NCBI GenBank assembly: GCA_964518635.1 | Contig: CAZFGK010000037.1 | Location: 1-20,199 of the forward strand | Reading direction: 5' to 3' | Source: CAZFGK01 sp964518635 | GTDB taxonomy: Bacteria > Zixibacteria > MSB-5A5 > GN15 > FEB-12 | DNA: 20,199 nt | Shown here: positions 1-7,408 of the stretch, in pieces | Layout: the number at the start of each line of letters is the position of its first letter | Position numbering within the stretch: the stretch's first letter is position 1 | Notes under the pieces: generated by a model | What the model was told of the DNA's origin: nothing | The model's input: only the letters and a program-made list of their open reading frames with translations | The model's database searches: none | Translations under genes and position numbers: made by a program

Positions 1-53
1 AAACTGTTACCCATGTCGCCGGTCTAAACTGTTACCTATGTCACCGGCTGTAC
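1..53. repeat. Tandem 25-bp repeat, two units (ACTGTTACC-type)
   Basis: Two adjacent units of about 25 bp start at positions 1 and 26. Both contain AACTGTTACC, then ATGTC, then CCGG, and the second runs into TGTAC. A related two-unit copy lies at 13761-13814 with the same order and the same TGTAC ending. The motif resembles terminal sequences seen beside some integrase-type (IS481/IS3-like) insertion sequences. That comparison is from memory, and no transposase lies in this window. The left edge may be cut by the window boundary. Confidence 0.6.
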
Positions 54-57
54 ATCA

Positions 58-146
58 CGGGAACCCGGGGCAAGCCCACGGGCCACCTAGAAGGAGAAGA
101 TGGCGGGAAGCCCACCTTCGGCGGGGCCTATCCCGCCCTACAGGAT
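58..146. repeat. Palindromic intergenic repeat, modules A+B
   Basis: This GC-rich stretch can fold. GGCGGGA at 102-108 pairs perfectly with TCCCGCC at 131-137, with further GC pairing inside. CCGCC is followed by CTACAGGAT, which reappears after a different hairpin at 12320-12333 (CCGCC-ATACAGGAT). The preceding GGCCACCTAGAAGGAGAAG resembles the ACCGAAGAAG that trails other repeat copies in the window. No protein-coding reading is convincing here, and I read it as one copy of a dispersed, structured intergenic repeat. Confidence 0.5.
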
Positions 147-170
147 AATCAGGAAATTCCCAATGGTAGA

Positions 171-249
171 CCTGAGCGACCTGTCCTGAGCTTGCCGAAG
201 GACCCGCTCAGGGTCTTTTTTCCGTGGGCGGCAGACGCCTTCGTCTGCC
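171..249. repeat. Palindromic intergenic repeat, modules C+D, with terminator-like hairpin
   Basis: CCTGAGCG at 171-178 pairs with CGCTCAGG at 205-212. A smaller inner stem (GTCCT/AGGAC) lies between the arms and TCTTTTTT follows, giving a terminator-like structure on the + strand. A second hairpin follows directly: GGCAGACG at 230-237, loop CCTT, CGTCTGCC at 242-249. The same two modules with the same GTGGGCGGCAGAC junction recur at 12351-12406 downstream of yidC. No + strand gene ends just upstream inside the window, so a terminator role here is uncertain. Confidence 0.6.
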
Positions 250-304
250 CTTTCTAACAGAAAGACGCGGGGCAGAAACTGACCAGCGCTACAAAATACA
301 GACA

Positions 305-359
305 GGGAACCCACCGCTCTGCACGCCTTGCGTCCATACGCAATGGGGCACCGAAGAAG
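305..359 (+). repeat. Dispersed repeat family E, copy 1
   Basis: The copy starts GGGAACCCACCGCTCTGCAC and ends GCAATGGGGCACCGAAGAAG. It is closely similar along about 55 bp to 1313-1367 and shares its outer arms with an inverted copy at 1225-1270. The arms are imperfectly complementary (CCCAC...GTGGG), so each copy can form a hairpin. It lies immediately 3' of the LysE-type gene, which reads toward it on the minus strand. Confidence 0.65.
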
Positions 360-369
360 ACCCACTCCT

Positions 370-984
370 CTATCGCTTCACATACCCTTCATACACGCTC
401 ATCAGAACTGAAATCACGAGCAGAATTGCGAGGGTGACATTGAATATCATTCGATGACGCTCCTGTGACAGATAACGTTGCATCGCTGCGCCAAATCCTG
501 CCCAGACTGCAATACAGGGGAAATTCACCAACGCGGTAATTGCAGCAACCAAAAATAATCCGGAGGTGAAATTGTCATGCGGGACATATCCGGTGGTCAC
601 CCCAATCGCCATTACCCACGCTTTCGGATTCACCCACTGAAACGCCGCCGCCTGCAAGAATGTAAATGGCTTTCCGACTGAATCACTACTACTGCTACTT
701 GATTTGGATGTCGCGATCATCCATGCCAGATACAGAAGATAGATCGCGGACAACACAAACAGGACATGATGCAGCGGTGGAAAGATTTCGAATATCCGAC
801 TGAGCCCAAGCCCAACGGCAATGATCATCACGCTGAAACCGATCGTAATGCCGAACATGTGCGGCAGCGAGCGAACGAATCCGAAATTTAGACCGGAGGC
901 AAGCAGCATGGTATTATTCGGACCCGGGGTGATGGAAGCGACCGTCGCGAAGACTGCAACGGCGGTCATGATTTCAAATGACAT
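370..984 (-). CDS. LysE/RhtB-family amino-acid exporter
   Basis: This 204-residue integral membrane protein has the layout of the LysE/RhtB family, whose members export amino acids such as lysine, threonine or homoserine lactone out of the cytoplasm. The N-terminal hydrophobic helix is followed by the family signature TPGPNNTMLLASGLNFG near residues 19-35. Five to six hydrophobic segments follow, as does the conserved FQWVNPKAW stretch in the middle. The length matches the family norm of about 200 residues. The ATG at 984 is preceded by AGGA about eight bases upstream. A serine run (KSSSSSSD, around residues 94-101) sits in the central cytosolic loop region and is an unusual low-complexity insertion. 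The substrate cannot be predicted. The gene stands alone between repeat-rich intergenic regions. Confidence 0.9.
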   Translation of the reverse strand: MSFEIMTAVAVFATVASITPGPNNTMLLASGLNFGFVRSLPHMFGITIGFSVMIIAVGLGLSRIFEIFPPLHHVLFVLSAIYLLYLAWMIATSKSSSSSSDSVGKPFTFLQAAAFQWVNPKAWVMAIGVTTGYVPHDNFTSGLFLVAAITALVNFPCIAVWAGFGAAMQRYLSQERHRMIFNVTLAILLVISVLMSVYEGYVKR

Positions 985-1224
985 GGAAGGGTCCTGTATT
1001 CATGCGTGAGAAGAGTATAGAGTCTGAATGTGTGAATTGAAAATGAGAACAAGGGATTCGACGAAGTGTCGCTTTGGATATTTCTTAAGAGCGAAGAGAG
1101 TTCGTAATCTGAGTGGGTCATCTATGAGATTTGCGAAGATTTGACGGGATAGACGGGAAGAATTTCATACCCCGCACCCGAAACGTGAGCGGGTCACTTA
1201 GACAAAGAAGATGCTTCTTCTCAT

Positions 1225-1270
1225 CGGTGCCCCACTGCGCAGGAGCCGGAGGCTACCAGCGGTGGGTTCC
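1225..1270 (-). repeat. Dispersed repeat family E, inverted copy
   Basis: Read on the minus strand, this begins GGAACCCACCGCT and ends GCGCAGTGGGGCACCG, matching the outer arms of the copies at 305-359 and 1313-1367. The central roughly 18 bp differ from those copies, so the arms are conserved and the core is variable. Together with 1313-1367 it makes an inverted repeat with a spacer of about 42 bp. Confidence 0.6.
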
Positions 1271-1312
1271 AGGTCTATATTTATTCGGAACGTACATGAA
1301 AGAATTCAGCCC

Positions 1313-1367
1313 GGGAACCCACCGCTCTGCACGCGCGGCGTGCATACGCAGTGGGGCACCAAGAAAT
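1313..1367 (+). repeat. Dispersed repeat family E, copy 3
   Basis: The first 22 bases (GGGAACCCACCGCTCTGC and the next ACGC) are identical to those at 305-326, and the right arm CATACGCAGTGGGGCACC matches with few changes. The core TGCACGC-GCG-GCGTGCA is itself a 7-bp perfect palindromic stem. It lies just downstream, on the minus strand, of the response-regulator gene ending at 1404. Confidence 0.65.
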
Positions 1368-1403
1368 GATTACGGATTGAGTATTGAATTGGGAGGGACG
1401 GGT

Positions 1404-1757
1404 TTACAGCAGCTGATTCAGAATGCGTTCGATGTCGGACATCATCAGTGGCTTCCCGAGAAAACCATCCGCGCGTTGGATGCCATTTTCGAATTCAGTT
1501 CCTGCGGTGTAGCCGGAAATCAGCACGACCGGTAATCTGGGGAATTGATCTTTGACCGCATGCAGCAATTCGACACCACCCATGTTCGGCATGCGTACAT
1601 CAGTGATCACCATCGAGATCCCACCCTTAGTCAATTCGCCGAGTGCCTGATGTCCATCCGAGGCGCGGACCGACTCATAATCAAACACCTCGAGCATCTC
1701 AGAGAGAAGGGAGGACATATTCGGGTTGTCATCGACGATCAAAATCTTCTTTGTCAT
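1404..1757 (-). CDS. Single-domain response regulator (receiver domain only)
   Basis: From the ATG at 1757 this is a 117-residue CheY-like receiver with no output domain. All receiver landmarks are present: acidic pair D9-D10, phospho-acceptor D53 in VITDVRMPN, S81 in LISGY, and K102 in GKPL. Proteins of this type relay phosphate from a histidine kinase to a partner protein or to a downstream phosphotransfer step. The open frame extends to an ATG at 1829, but the extra 24 residues do not belong to the fold, so the start at 1757 is preferred. No histidine kinase is adjacent; hflX ends 180 bp upstream on the same strand. The Shine-Dalgarno is weak. Confidence 0.9.
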   Translation of the reverse strand: MTKKILIVDDNPNMSSLLSEMLEVFDYESVRASDGHQALGELTKGGISMVITDVRMPNMGGVELLHAVKDQFPRLPVVLISGYTAGTEFENGIQRADGFLGKPLMMSDIERILNQLL

Positions 1758-1937
1758 TACAGTACAAGACCAACTTTCAGATGGTTTGCCAATTGCAATC
1801 AATATCGGACGGGAGGGAAATCTCTGCACAGAGAGCGGGGAAAAGAGTACAGGTGATTCTTTGCAGAAGTCGGTATTGGCAATTGGATCATCAAAGAAAC
1901 TGTGCCGAAATGAAACGTGAGAAATTCAGAGATTCTA

Positions 1938-3104
1938 CTAGAGGAGTTCGTTCCCGGTCTGAATTGAAGAGGAAGAGATATCAATCTGCTCGGGAAGAGC
2001 CGGCAAACCGCGGGATGCCCGGAATTTCTGAACTTCGCTGATGATCATCTCGCGGAGTGGTTCAAGCCCGATTCCGGTTGGTGCAGAAAGCTGAATATGC
2101 TGCTGTGCTGTCGGCAACGGTTGAAAATCAGGAGCAAGATCGAGTTTGTTATAGACCAGAATGGTCGGAATTTTTCCCGCGCCGATCTCTTCGAGAAGTG
2201 ATTGCGTCTGTTCGATAGTATTCGGCAGCTCTTCATCCCCGCAGTCGACGACATGCAAAAGCAAATCAGCTACTGCTGCTTCTTCCAAAGTCGATTTGAA
2301 AGCTTCAATCAACTGGTGTGGGAGTTTGCGAATGAATCCGACGGTGTCGGTAAAAACAACTCGCGTCGGATAACCGACCGCCATCAATCGGGAAGTCGCA
2401 TCAAGGGTCGTAAACAACTTATCCGCGGTTTCAACAGCGGATCGAGTAAGCCGATTAAACAGAGTCGACTTACCAGCATTGGTATAACCGACCAGTGCGA
2501 CCTTGAAGACTTGCTGACGTGATGCGCGCTGTGTTTGCCGTTGACGTTCGACACGATCCAGTCGTTCACGCAAGGTTGTGATTCGATGACGAATCTGACG
2601 TCGGTCGATTTCGAGCTGCGTTTCACCCGGTCCCTTCGACCCGATGCCGCCGTACTGTTTTGAAAAGTGAACCCACGCACCAGTCAGACGCGGCAATGTA
2701 TATTGCAACTGCGCCATCTCGACTTGCAAACGCGCTTCGGCTGATCGCGCTCCTTTGGCAAAGATATCGAGAATGAGAATCGGTCGATCAAGGACTTTAC
2801 CCCCAATTGCCTGTTCCAGATTTCGCTGCTGTGCGGGGGAGAGTTGATCATCAAAGATAACACAATTTGCTTCGCCGTTTTTCACTCGTTCGGCGAGTTC
2901 CTGAACGACTCCGTGTCCGACATAGGTAGCGGGATCGATTGATGGGCGGGATTGTATGCGTCGATCGATCACTTTTGCACCGGCAGATGAAGCCAGCCGA
3001 TGCAATTCATCAAGTGAGCGTTCCTCTTCCGATCGTGAACCGGCAGCGGTCACCAGACCGACGAGAATCGCTCGTTCTGGTGGGGCAAGCTGATGGGAGA
3101 TCAT
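1938..3104 (-). CDS. hflX: GTPase HflX
   Basis: HflX is a cytosolic GTPase that binds the 50S ribosomal subunit and splits stalled or stress-inactivated 70S ribosomes. Numbering from the ATG at 3104 (388 residues), the N-terminal HflX domain carries DDQLSPAQQRNLE and the glycine-rich GPGETQLEIDRR at about 158-169. A basic helical linker follows, then the G domain with G1 GYTNAGKS (206-213), G3 DTVGF (about 253-257) and G4 NKLD (319-322). The C-terminus is short, with no long extra tail. An in-frame TTG at 3137 would add 11 residues, but it lacks a good ribosome-binding site; the ATG start is my choice though not certain. The upstream M1-like gene ends only 60 bp away on the same strand, so co-transcription is likely. 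Confidence 0.95.
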   Translation of the reverse strand: MISHQLAPPERAILVGLVTAAGSRSEEERSLDELHRLASSAGAKVIDRRIQSRPSIDPATYVGHGVVQELAERVKNGEANCVIFDDQLSPAQQRNLEQAIGGKVLDRPILILDIFAKGARSAEARLQVEMAQLQYTLPRLTGAWVHFSKQYGGIGSKGPGETQLEIDRRQIRHRITTLRERLDRVERQRQTQRASRQQVFKVALVGYTNAGKSTLFNRLTRSAVETADKLFTTLDATSRLMAVGYPTRVVFTDTVGFIRKLPHQLIEAFKSTLEEAAVADLLLHVVDCGDEELPNTIEQTQSLLEEIGAGKIPTILVYNKLDLAPDFQPLPTAQQHIQLSAPTGIGLEPLREMIISEVQKFRASRGLPALPEQIDISSSSIQTGNELL

Positions 3105-3164
3105 CTCTTTACTCACCAGAGATGATCCGAAAAACAAATGTGCTGACTGTCGCCTGGGAGATTG

Positions 3165-5495
3165 TTACTTCCCTTTCTTCACATTGTCGCGCGAAAGCAG
3201 ACTATAAAACTCGTTGAACACTACATCAGTAACAGCCGATTTGACTCCCTGCAACTGAAAACTATTGTCACCGGCCACGAGGGTCTGACGAATCACCTCA
3301 CTGTCGGCTCCGCCTGAGAGGCGAATCACCACCGGTGCGCTGAAATCAGCGGGGACGTTGCTCACGGTCAGTTTCCATTGCATCGACTGACCACTTTCAG
3401 ACGTGTTCATCTGATATGTTCCGGCTATCTGCGGCAGATCGCCGCCATAGACGAAAGTATTGAAAAAGGAGGTCATGTCGCGACCAGTATGTTTGCTCAT
3501 GATCGCAGCAAGGTCGGCATTGGTAAAAGGGGCACTGCTGACTCTGGCGGTGAGTTCACGAAGAAGCTTCGCGTAGGATGCATCCCCTTTCCCACCACTC
3601 AAGTCATAGAGTTCGAATCTGAGTTGATTAAAGAGCATTCCGGCTTTCGCCATGCGATACATCTGGTTGGTCATGTTCACCAGTGATTCAACCTGTCCGG
3701 TGCTCTGTTCTTTTGGTTCACGCCAGTCGAGATGTCCCGCAAGAGGGCGATCGGCCTGACGATCAATACCAAGTACGACCTGACGCTCCAACCCTCCGAT
3801 TTCAGAAAACATTTCAGCCGATGTCTTCACCTGCTGCACCGCCATCTGCGCGATCGATTGTTTCATTCCGTCGAGGACCCATTCCTCACGGCTTCCTGCT
3901 GGTTGAGCGGTAATCCCATACCACTGCTCGGCAAGGACGAGCGCCGCAGTTTTGACAAAACCTCCGGTCTGATCAAGATCGGTCGATTGCTGCGGAATCG
4001 ATGCCACCCCCGGGGCCTGGCGAAAACCATAGGGGAGTACTGTCATTGCGAATGTTGCTGGTGGATTTCCAAGTATTGATGACATGGCATCGAATGTTTT
4101 GACCACCATAGACTGATACTTTGCATCAGGAAGTCCACCACGTGAATAAGCGCGAACTTTCAGAAAGGTAATCGGAAAACCGGATGCACTATTCACCGTG
4201 ACGGTGTCATAGCCAGTGGCAATAGAAATCAGACGCTGGTCCCGCACGGAAAGATCGTATTGTGAGCTAAATTTCTGACGACCTCCGGCAATCTCAACTT
4301 TGCTCATGCCGGGGACGAAATACGTAAATCCTTTTGGTGCGTCGTACTCGACTTGCGTATAGACCGCGCTTCCATCATCCAACCACGGAAGCATGCGCAT
4401 GTAGTCGTTGCCGTGATAAAGAATCCTGATAGTAAGCTCTTCCCCTTTGCTGACTGGCTTTGCAGGAAAGAGATAGACAATCGATTGATCATTCCGGCTC
4501 CAGAACTCCGTTTTGACATCGTTGATCCAGACAGTATCAACATTCTGGTGTCTATCAATATAGAACGGGATAAATCGGAGCTGTTCAGCTTGTGCCGTTA
4601 CTTTCAAACTAACATCCGCCTTCTTAATGTGGGTGCCATCAACACCACCCAGCTCAATCGTCGCAGAACGATCAACGAGTTTCATCGGATAGGGGATGCG
4701 TGAAAGATCCCCGTCGCTCGATGGCCGCAACGCTGATGACTGGAATCTTGCAGACACGGTCAGATATTCATCGGCTGCTTCCCGCTCACAGAGGACTTCG
4801 ACCTGCTCCGGACGATTCGGATCGTAGCTATAGGCGAAACGGCCGAAATCTGCCCAGAAGAATCCATCCGCTTTCCGATCCATAGCCGACCAGATCAGTT
4901 GCACAAAGGGATCTCGCTGGAGATAGATCGATGGTCCGAAATAATTCTCCCCCTGAGCTTTCATTACTTTGTTGTAGTCTGCCCATTCCAGCTTAGTTGC
5001 TGCGAATGTGAATTTCTCCCTCGCGATCCTATCGAAGTCATCGGCGAATCGGAAGACAGAGACATCAAATGACTGCTGAAGAAGACTATCTCCACCAATC
5101 TGACGAAGGTTTTCCCGTTCGGCATGATGCGGAATATCGATACTCACATCCCCCTGCCCGATAAACAGAGCGGTAGTCGGTCGCTCGTTCATATAGCGCA
5201 GGAAGTAGAGTTTCCCGTTTTGCAGATTGAATGTCGCCGCATCTTTGGTATAAGAGAAATTCTGCACCGTTGCCACTTCTGCCGGGTTATTCAGCAATTC
5301 GATACTCAGGAGTCCATAGTCACTCCGAAACTGCCGAAACTGTGCAGATTCAGCATGCGCATTATTTGGGAAAGAATACAGGAAGCCGAGTGTGATGCCG
5401 GTGACAGCAAGAAACAGACGAAATAGAATTCTCTGTTTGTTGGTGAGTAACGGGGAGATAGTTGAAACGGTCATTAGGATAAGTTCCTTCCTCAT
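3165..5495 (-). CDS. Secreted M1-aminopeptidase-like protein lacking the zinc-binding motif
   Basis: This 776-residue protein begins with a basic stretch and a hydrophobic signal segment ending NNAHA-ES near residue 48, so it is predicted to be exported. The N-terminal half is beta-rich. Around residues 516-545 there is a recognisable but degenerate M1 (gluzincin) core: the HExxHQW(W/F)G motif appears as LVLAEQWYG (519-527), and the later NEG ligand site as LDG (541-543). Both zinc histidines and the catalytic glutamate are therefore absent. The following helical region and a C-terminal beta domain still resemble M1 family architecture. I infer a non-catalytic binding or scaffold role in the periplasm. 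The ATG at 5495 overlaps the stop of the upstream ATPase gene (ATGA). An alternative ATG at 5474 has a better AGGAAGGA site upstream and would begin MTVSTIS. Confidence 0.75.
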   Translation of the reverse strand: MRKELILMTVSTISPLLTNKQRILFRLFLAVTGITLGFLYSFPNNAHAESAQFRQFRSDYGLLSIELLNNPAEVATVQNFSYTKDAATFNLQNGKLYFLRYMNERPTTALFIGQGDVSIDIPHHAERENLRQIGGDSLLQQSFDVSVFRFADDFDRIAREKFTFAATKLEWADYNKVMKAQGENYFGPSIYLQRDPFVQLIWSAMDRKADGFFWADFGRFAYSYDPNRPEQVEVLCEREAADEYLTVSARFQSSALRPSSDGDLSRIPYPMKLVDRSATIELGGVDGTHIKKADVSLKVTAQAEQLRFIPFYIDRHQNVDTVWINDVKTEFWSRNDQSIVYLFPAKPVSKGEELTIRILYHGNDYMRMLPWLDDGSAVYTQVEYDAPKGFTYFVPGMSKVEIAGGRQKFSSQYDLSVRDQRLISIATGYDTVTVNSASGFPITFLKVRAYSRGGLPDAKYQSMVVKTFDAMSSILGNPPATFAMTVLPYGFRQAPGVASIPQQSTDLDQTGGFVKTAALVLAEQWYGITAQPAGSREEWVLDGMKQSIAQMAVQQVKTSAEMFSEIGGLERQVVLGIDRQADRPLAGHLDWREPKEQSTGQVESLVNMTNQMYRMAKAGMLFNQLRFELYDLSGGKGDASYAKLLRELTARVSSAPFTNADLAAIMSKHTGRDMTSFFNTFVYGGDLPQIAGTYQMNTSESGQSMQWKLTVSNVPADFSAPVVIRLSGGADSEVIRQTLVAGDNSFQLQGVKSAVTDVVFNEFYSLLSRDNVKKGK

Positions 5496-6061
5496 ATCTG
5501 TCTTACCAGCTCATTCTCTGAGCAAAGCTGCGAGAGTTTAGTTGATACGGCGTCATATTTAGCATCGAATTCGGCAGAAGCGGGTATGCGGATCAAGTTG
5601 GGATGCCCGCCCCACGCACGCAGGAGTGCCTGTTCGATTGCGAGGGCATCGGATGCGGATTCGGTACGTATCTCATCGGTCTGATAGTACAACGAGCCGA
5701 GGTGGGCAGATGTTTCAAGCAGGAGGACATGAGTATAGCGACGGTACTCCGCTGCCAGCTCTGATCCAACTTTTTTCAGCCCTTCCGGATGAAAACCGAA
5801 GGCATCGACGGTCCCGCGGTCAGTCACGAATGGCCGGTTTTCAAGTGATGCTTCCCGTTGGCATTGTCTCTTGTACAGTTCAACATGAAATTCGTCCCAT
5901 CGGCTGCGGTAGCTCGGATCAGATTTCAGAAGTTCGCGGGCCATTTCAGGAAGGAAAACCAGCCAATGATGAGCCGGGTCGGCTGCCAGACGGTTCAGGA
6001 TAGAGCTCTTCCCTGACCCGGGGGCGCCGGTGAGAACCAGCCGAACAGGGGAGTCAAACAT
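5492..6061 (-). CDS. AAA_28-type P-loop ATPase/kinase-like protein
   Basis: This 189-residue soluble protein has a Walker A motif, GAPGSGKSS, at residues 12-20 directly after the first beta strand. LPEMARELL follows at 38-46, FVTDRG at 78-83, and a hydrophobic strand HVLLLE at 111-116. This order matches the AAA_28/NadR-kinase-like family of small P-loop proteins, many of which are uncharacterised nucleoside- or small-molecule-kinase-like enzymes. The substrate is unknown. The stop codon overlaps the start of the M1-like gene by four bases, which argues for translational coupling and a shared expression programme. There is no Shine-Dalgarno before the ATG, and a possible promoter lies only a few bases upstream, so the mRNA could be nearly leaderless. 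Confidence 0.75.
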   Translation of the reverse strand: MFDSPVRLVLTGAPGSGKSSILNRLAADPAHHWLVFLPEMARELLKSDPSYRSRWDEFHVELYKRQCQREASLENRPFVTDRGTVDAFGFHPEGLKKVGSELAAEYRRYTHVLLLETSAHLGSLYYQTDEIRTESASDALAIEQALLRAWGGHPNLIRIPASAEFDAKYDAVSTKLSQLCSENELVRQI

Positions 6062-6069
6062 CGAAAAAG

Positions 6070-6098
6070 AAGCTACTGGCCCAATTTCATCATGTCAA
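6070..6098 (-). promoter_or_regulatory. Possible sigma70-type promoter for the ATPase/M1-like/hflX operon
   Basis: On the minus strand a perfect -35 TTGACA (6093-6098) is followed 17 bases later by a weak -10, TAGCTT (6070-6075). Transcription would begin within a few bases of the ATG at 6061, which would fit a leaderless transcript and the missing Shine-Dalgarno. The -10 matches consensus at only three of six positions, so this is a tentative call. Confidence 0.3.
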
Positions 6099-6222
6099 TA
6101 AATCTGCCAAGTTCGTATTCTTTGCGCTTGGACAAGTGCGGCTGCCCGTTTGGAGAATGATACCGATACATCGCTCGCTGCACTGAAAAAGAACCTAAGA
6201 CACTAGCAGGAGCAGGACAGAT

Positions 6223-7401
6223 ATGCCCACACCGATACCAGTTATACAGGAACGACTCAGAAAAACAGGGCTCGATGGCTGGCTCATTGCCGACTTTCAC
6301 GGCTATAACACCGTCGGAATAGGCACACTCGGGATTCAGGGGATGTTGACCCGTCGTTTCTTCTATTTCATCCCAGCTACTGGTGAACCGGTCGGATTCG
6401 TGCATGCTATCGAGCGTGAGAAATTCAAAAATCTCCCCGGACGAATTACGACCTTTTCATCCTATCAGATTCTCGAAGAGTTTCTTCGCCAGACACTCAC
6501 CGGTGTGAAAAAGATCGCGATGGAATACTCTCCCATGGGGCGTTTGCCCTATATCGCAAAAGTGGATGCCGGTACTATTGAATTTGTGCGCAGCTGCGGC
6601 TGTGAGATTGTGTCATCAGCTGATCTGGTTGCCAGTATTCTCTCGGCATTATCTCCAACGCAGATGGACTATCATCGCAGTGCCGCGAAAGGGATGATCG
6701 ATGTCAAAGACGCCACCTTTGCATTCATCGCCTCGGCGGTCGGCAGCAAGAGTGTGATTACTGAATATGATGTCGTTCAATTCGTTCTCAAGGAATTCGC
6801 TGACCGAAATCTGGTTCCTGACCACGAACCAAATTGTTCAGTGAATGCCAACGCCGGGAACCCGCACTATGATGTCCCGAAAACCGGAAGTGCGAAACTC
6901 ACCACGGGATCGCTTGTGCTACTCGACATCTGGGGACGATCACCCGATCCTGATGGTGTGTTCGGTGATATCACCTGGATGGCATTTCTCGGATCACGAA
7001 ACGAGGTTCCTGCTGAGTACAATCAGCAATTCTCTGTGCTCACATCGGCGCGCGATTCGGCAGTCGAATTTCTTCAGAAGGAATATCCAAAACGACCGAT
7101 CGGCGGATATGAAGTCGATGATGTCTGCCGTGGAGTCATTCGAAAAGCCGGACTCGAATCACATTTCTGGCATCGAACCGGGCACTCCATTGATGGGAGC
7201 GTACACGGGAATGGGCCAAACATTGACAATATCGAAACAGAAGACCGCCGTATCTTGCAAACCGGTCATCTGTTCTCCATCGAGCCGGGGCTCTATTTCC
7301 AGACACACGGGTTCAGAACGGAGATCAATGTGCTGATATCCAATAACGGCCCAGAGGTGACAACTTTGCCGCTGCAATACGAAATCACCCCGCTGGTATA
7401 G
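6223..7401 (+). CDS. M24 family metallopeptidase (Xaa-Pro aminopeptidase-like)
   Basis: A 392-residue cytosolic protein with an N-terminal creatinase/prolidase-like domain (about 1-145) and a C-terminal pita-bread M24 domain. The five metal ligands of the family can be placed: D235 in LLDIWG, D249 in FGDITW, H321 in RTGHSID, E354 in FSIEPG and E367 in FRTEIN. A second conserved histidine, H328, sits in SVHGNG. The site therefore looks intact, and a dinuclear-metal peptidase acting on X-Pro or related dipeptides is likely. The exact specificity cannot be told, since M24 also includes creatinase and non-peptidase members. The ATG is preceded by AGGAGCAGGA. The NUDIX gene follows after seven bases, so they share an operon. 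Confidence 0.9.
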   Translation: MPTPIPVIQERLRKTGLDGWLIADFHGYNTVGIGTLGIQGMLTRRFFYFIPATGEPVGFVHAIEREKFKNLPGRITTFSSYQILEEFLRQTLTGVKKIAMEYSPMGRLPYIAKVDAGTIEFVRSCGCEIVSSADLVASILSALSPTQMDYHRSAAKGMIDVKDATFAFIASAVGSKSVITEYDVVQFVLKEFADRNLVPDHEPNCSVNANAGNPHYDVPKTGSAKLTTGSLVLLDIWGRSPDPDGVFGDITWMAFLGSRNEVPAEYNQQFSVLTSARDSAVEFLQKEYPKRPIGGYEVDDVCRGVIRKAGLESHFWHRTGHSIDGSVHGNGPNIDNIETEDRRILQTGHLFSIEPGLYFQTHGFRTEINVLISNNGPEVTTLPLQYEITPLV

Positions 7402-7408
7402 CCCGAAG

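Larger units (their letters stand above)
985..1403. other. Intergenic region with inverted repeats, no gene seen
   Basis: These 419 bp lie between the start of the exporter gene and the end of the response-regulator gene. The left half (985-1160) is relatively AT-rich and may hold the exporter promoter on the minus strand, but I see no clear -35/-10 pair. The right half contains CCCGC...GCGGG near 1171-1192 and two oppositely oriented copies of repeat family E (1225-1270 and 1313-1367). A + strand open frame crosses this region, but it runs through the repeats and antisense to the response regulator, and I do not consider it a gene. Confidence 0.6.

Noticed and set aside
1..53. CRISPR array
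   Set aside because: There are only two directly abutting units with no spacer, and no cas genes in the window.
1131..1535. + strand open frame of 134 codons over the intergenic region
   Set aside because: It is made of repeat family E sequence plus antisense to the response regulator, and the protein is low in recognisable structure.
1758..1829. 24-residue N-terminal extension of the response regulator
   Set aside because: The receiver fold starts exactly at MTKKILIVDD. The extension has no fold contribution and no better ribosome-binding site.
1643..2041. + strand open frame of 132 codons between and over the response regulator and hflX
   Set aside because: It is antisense to two well-supported genes and has no family resemblance.
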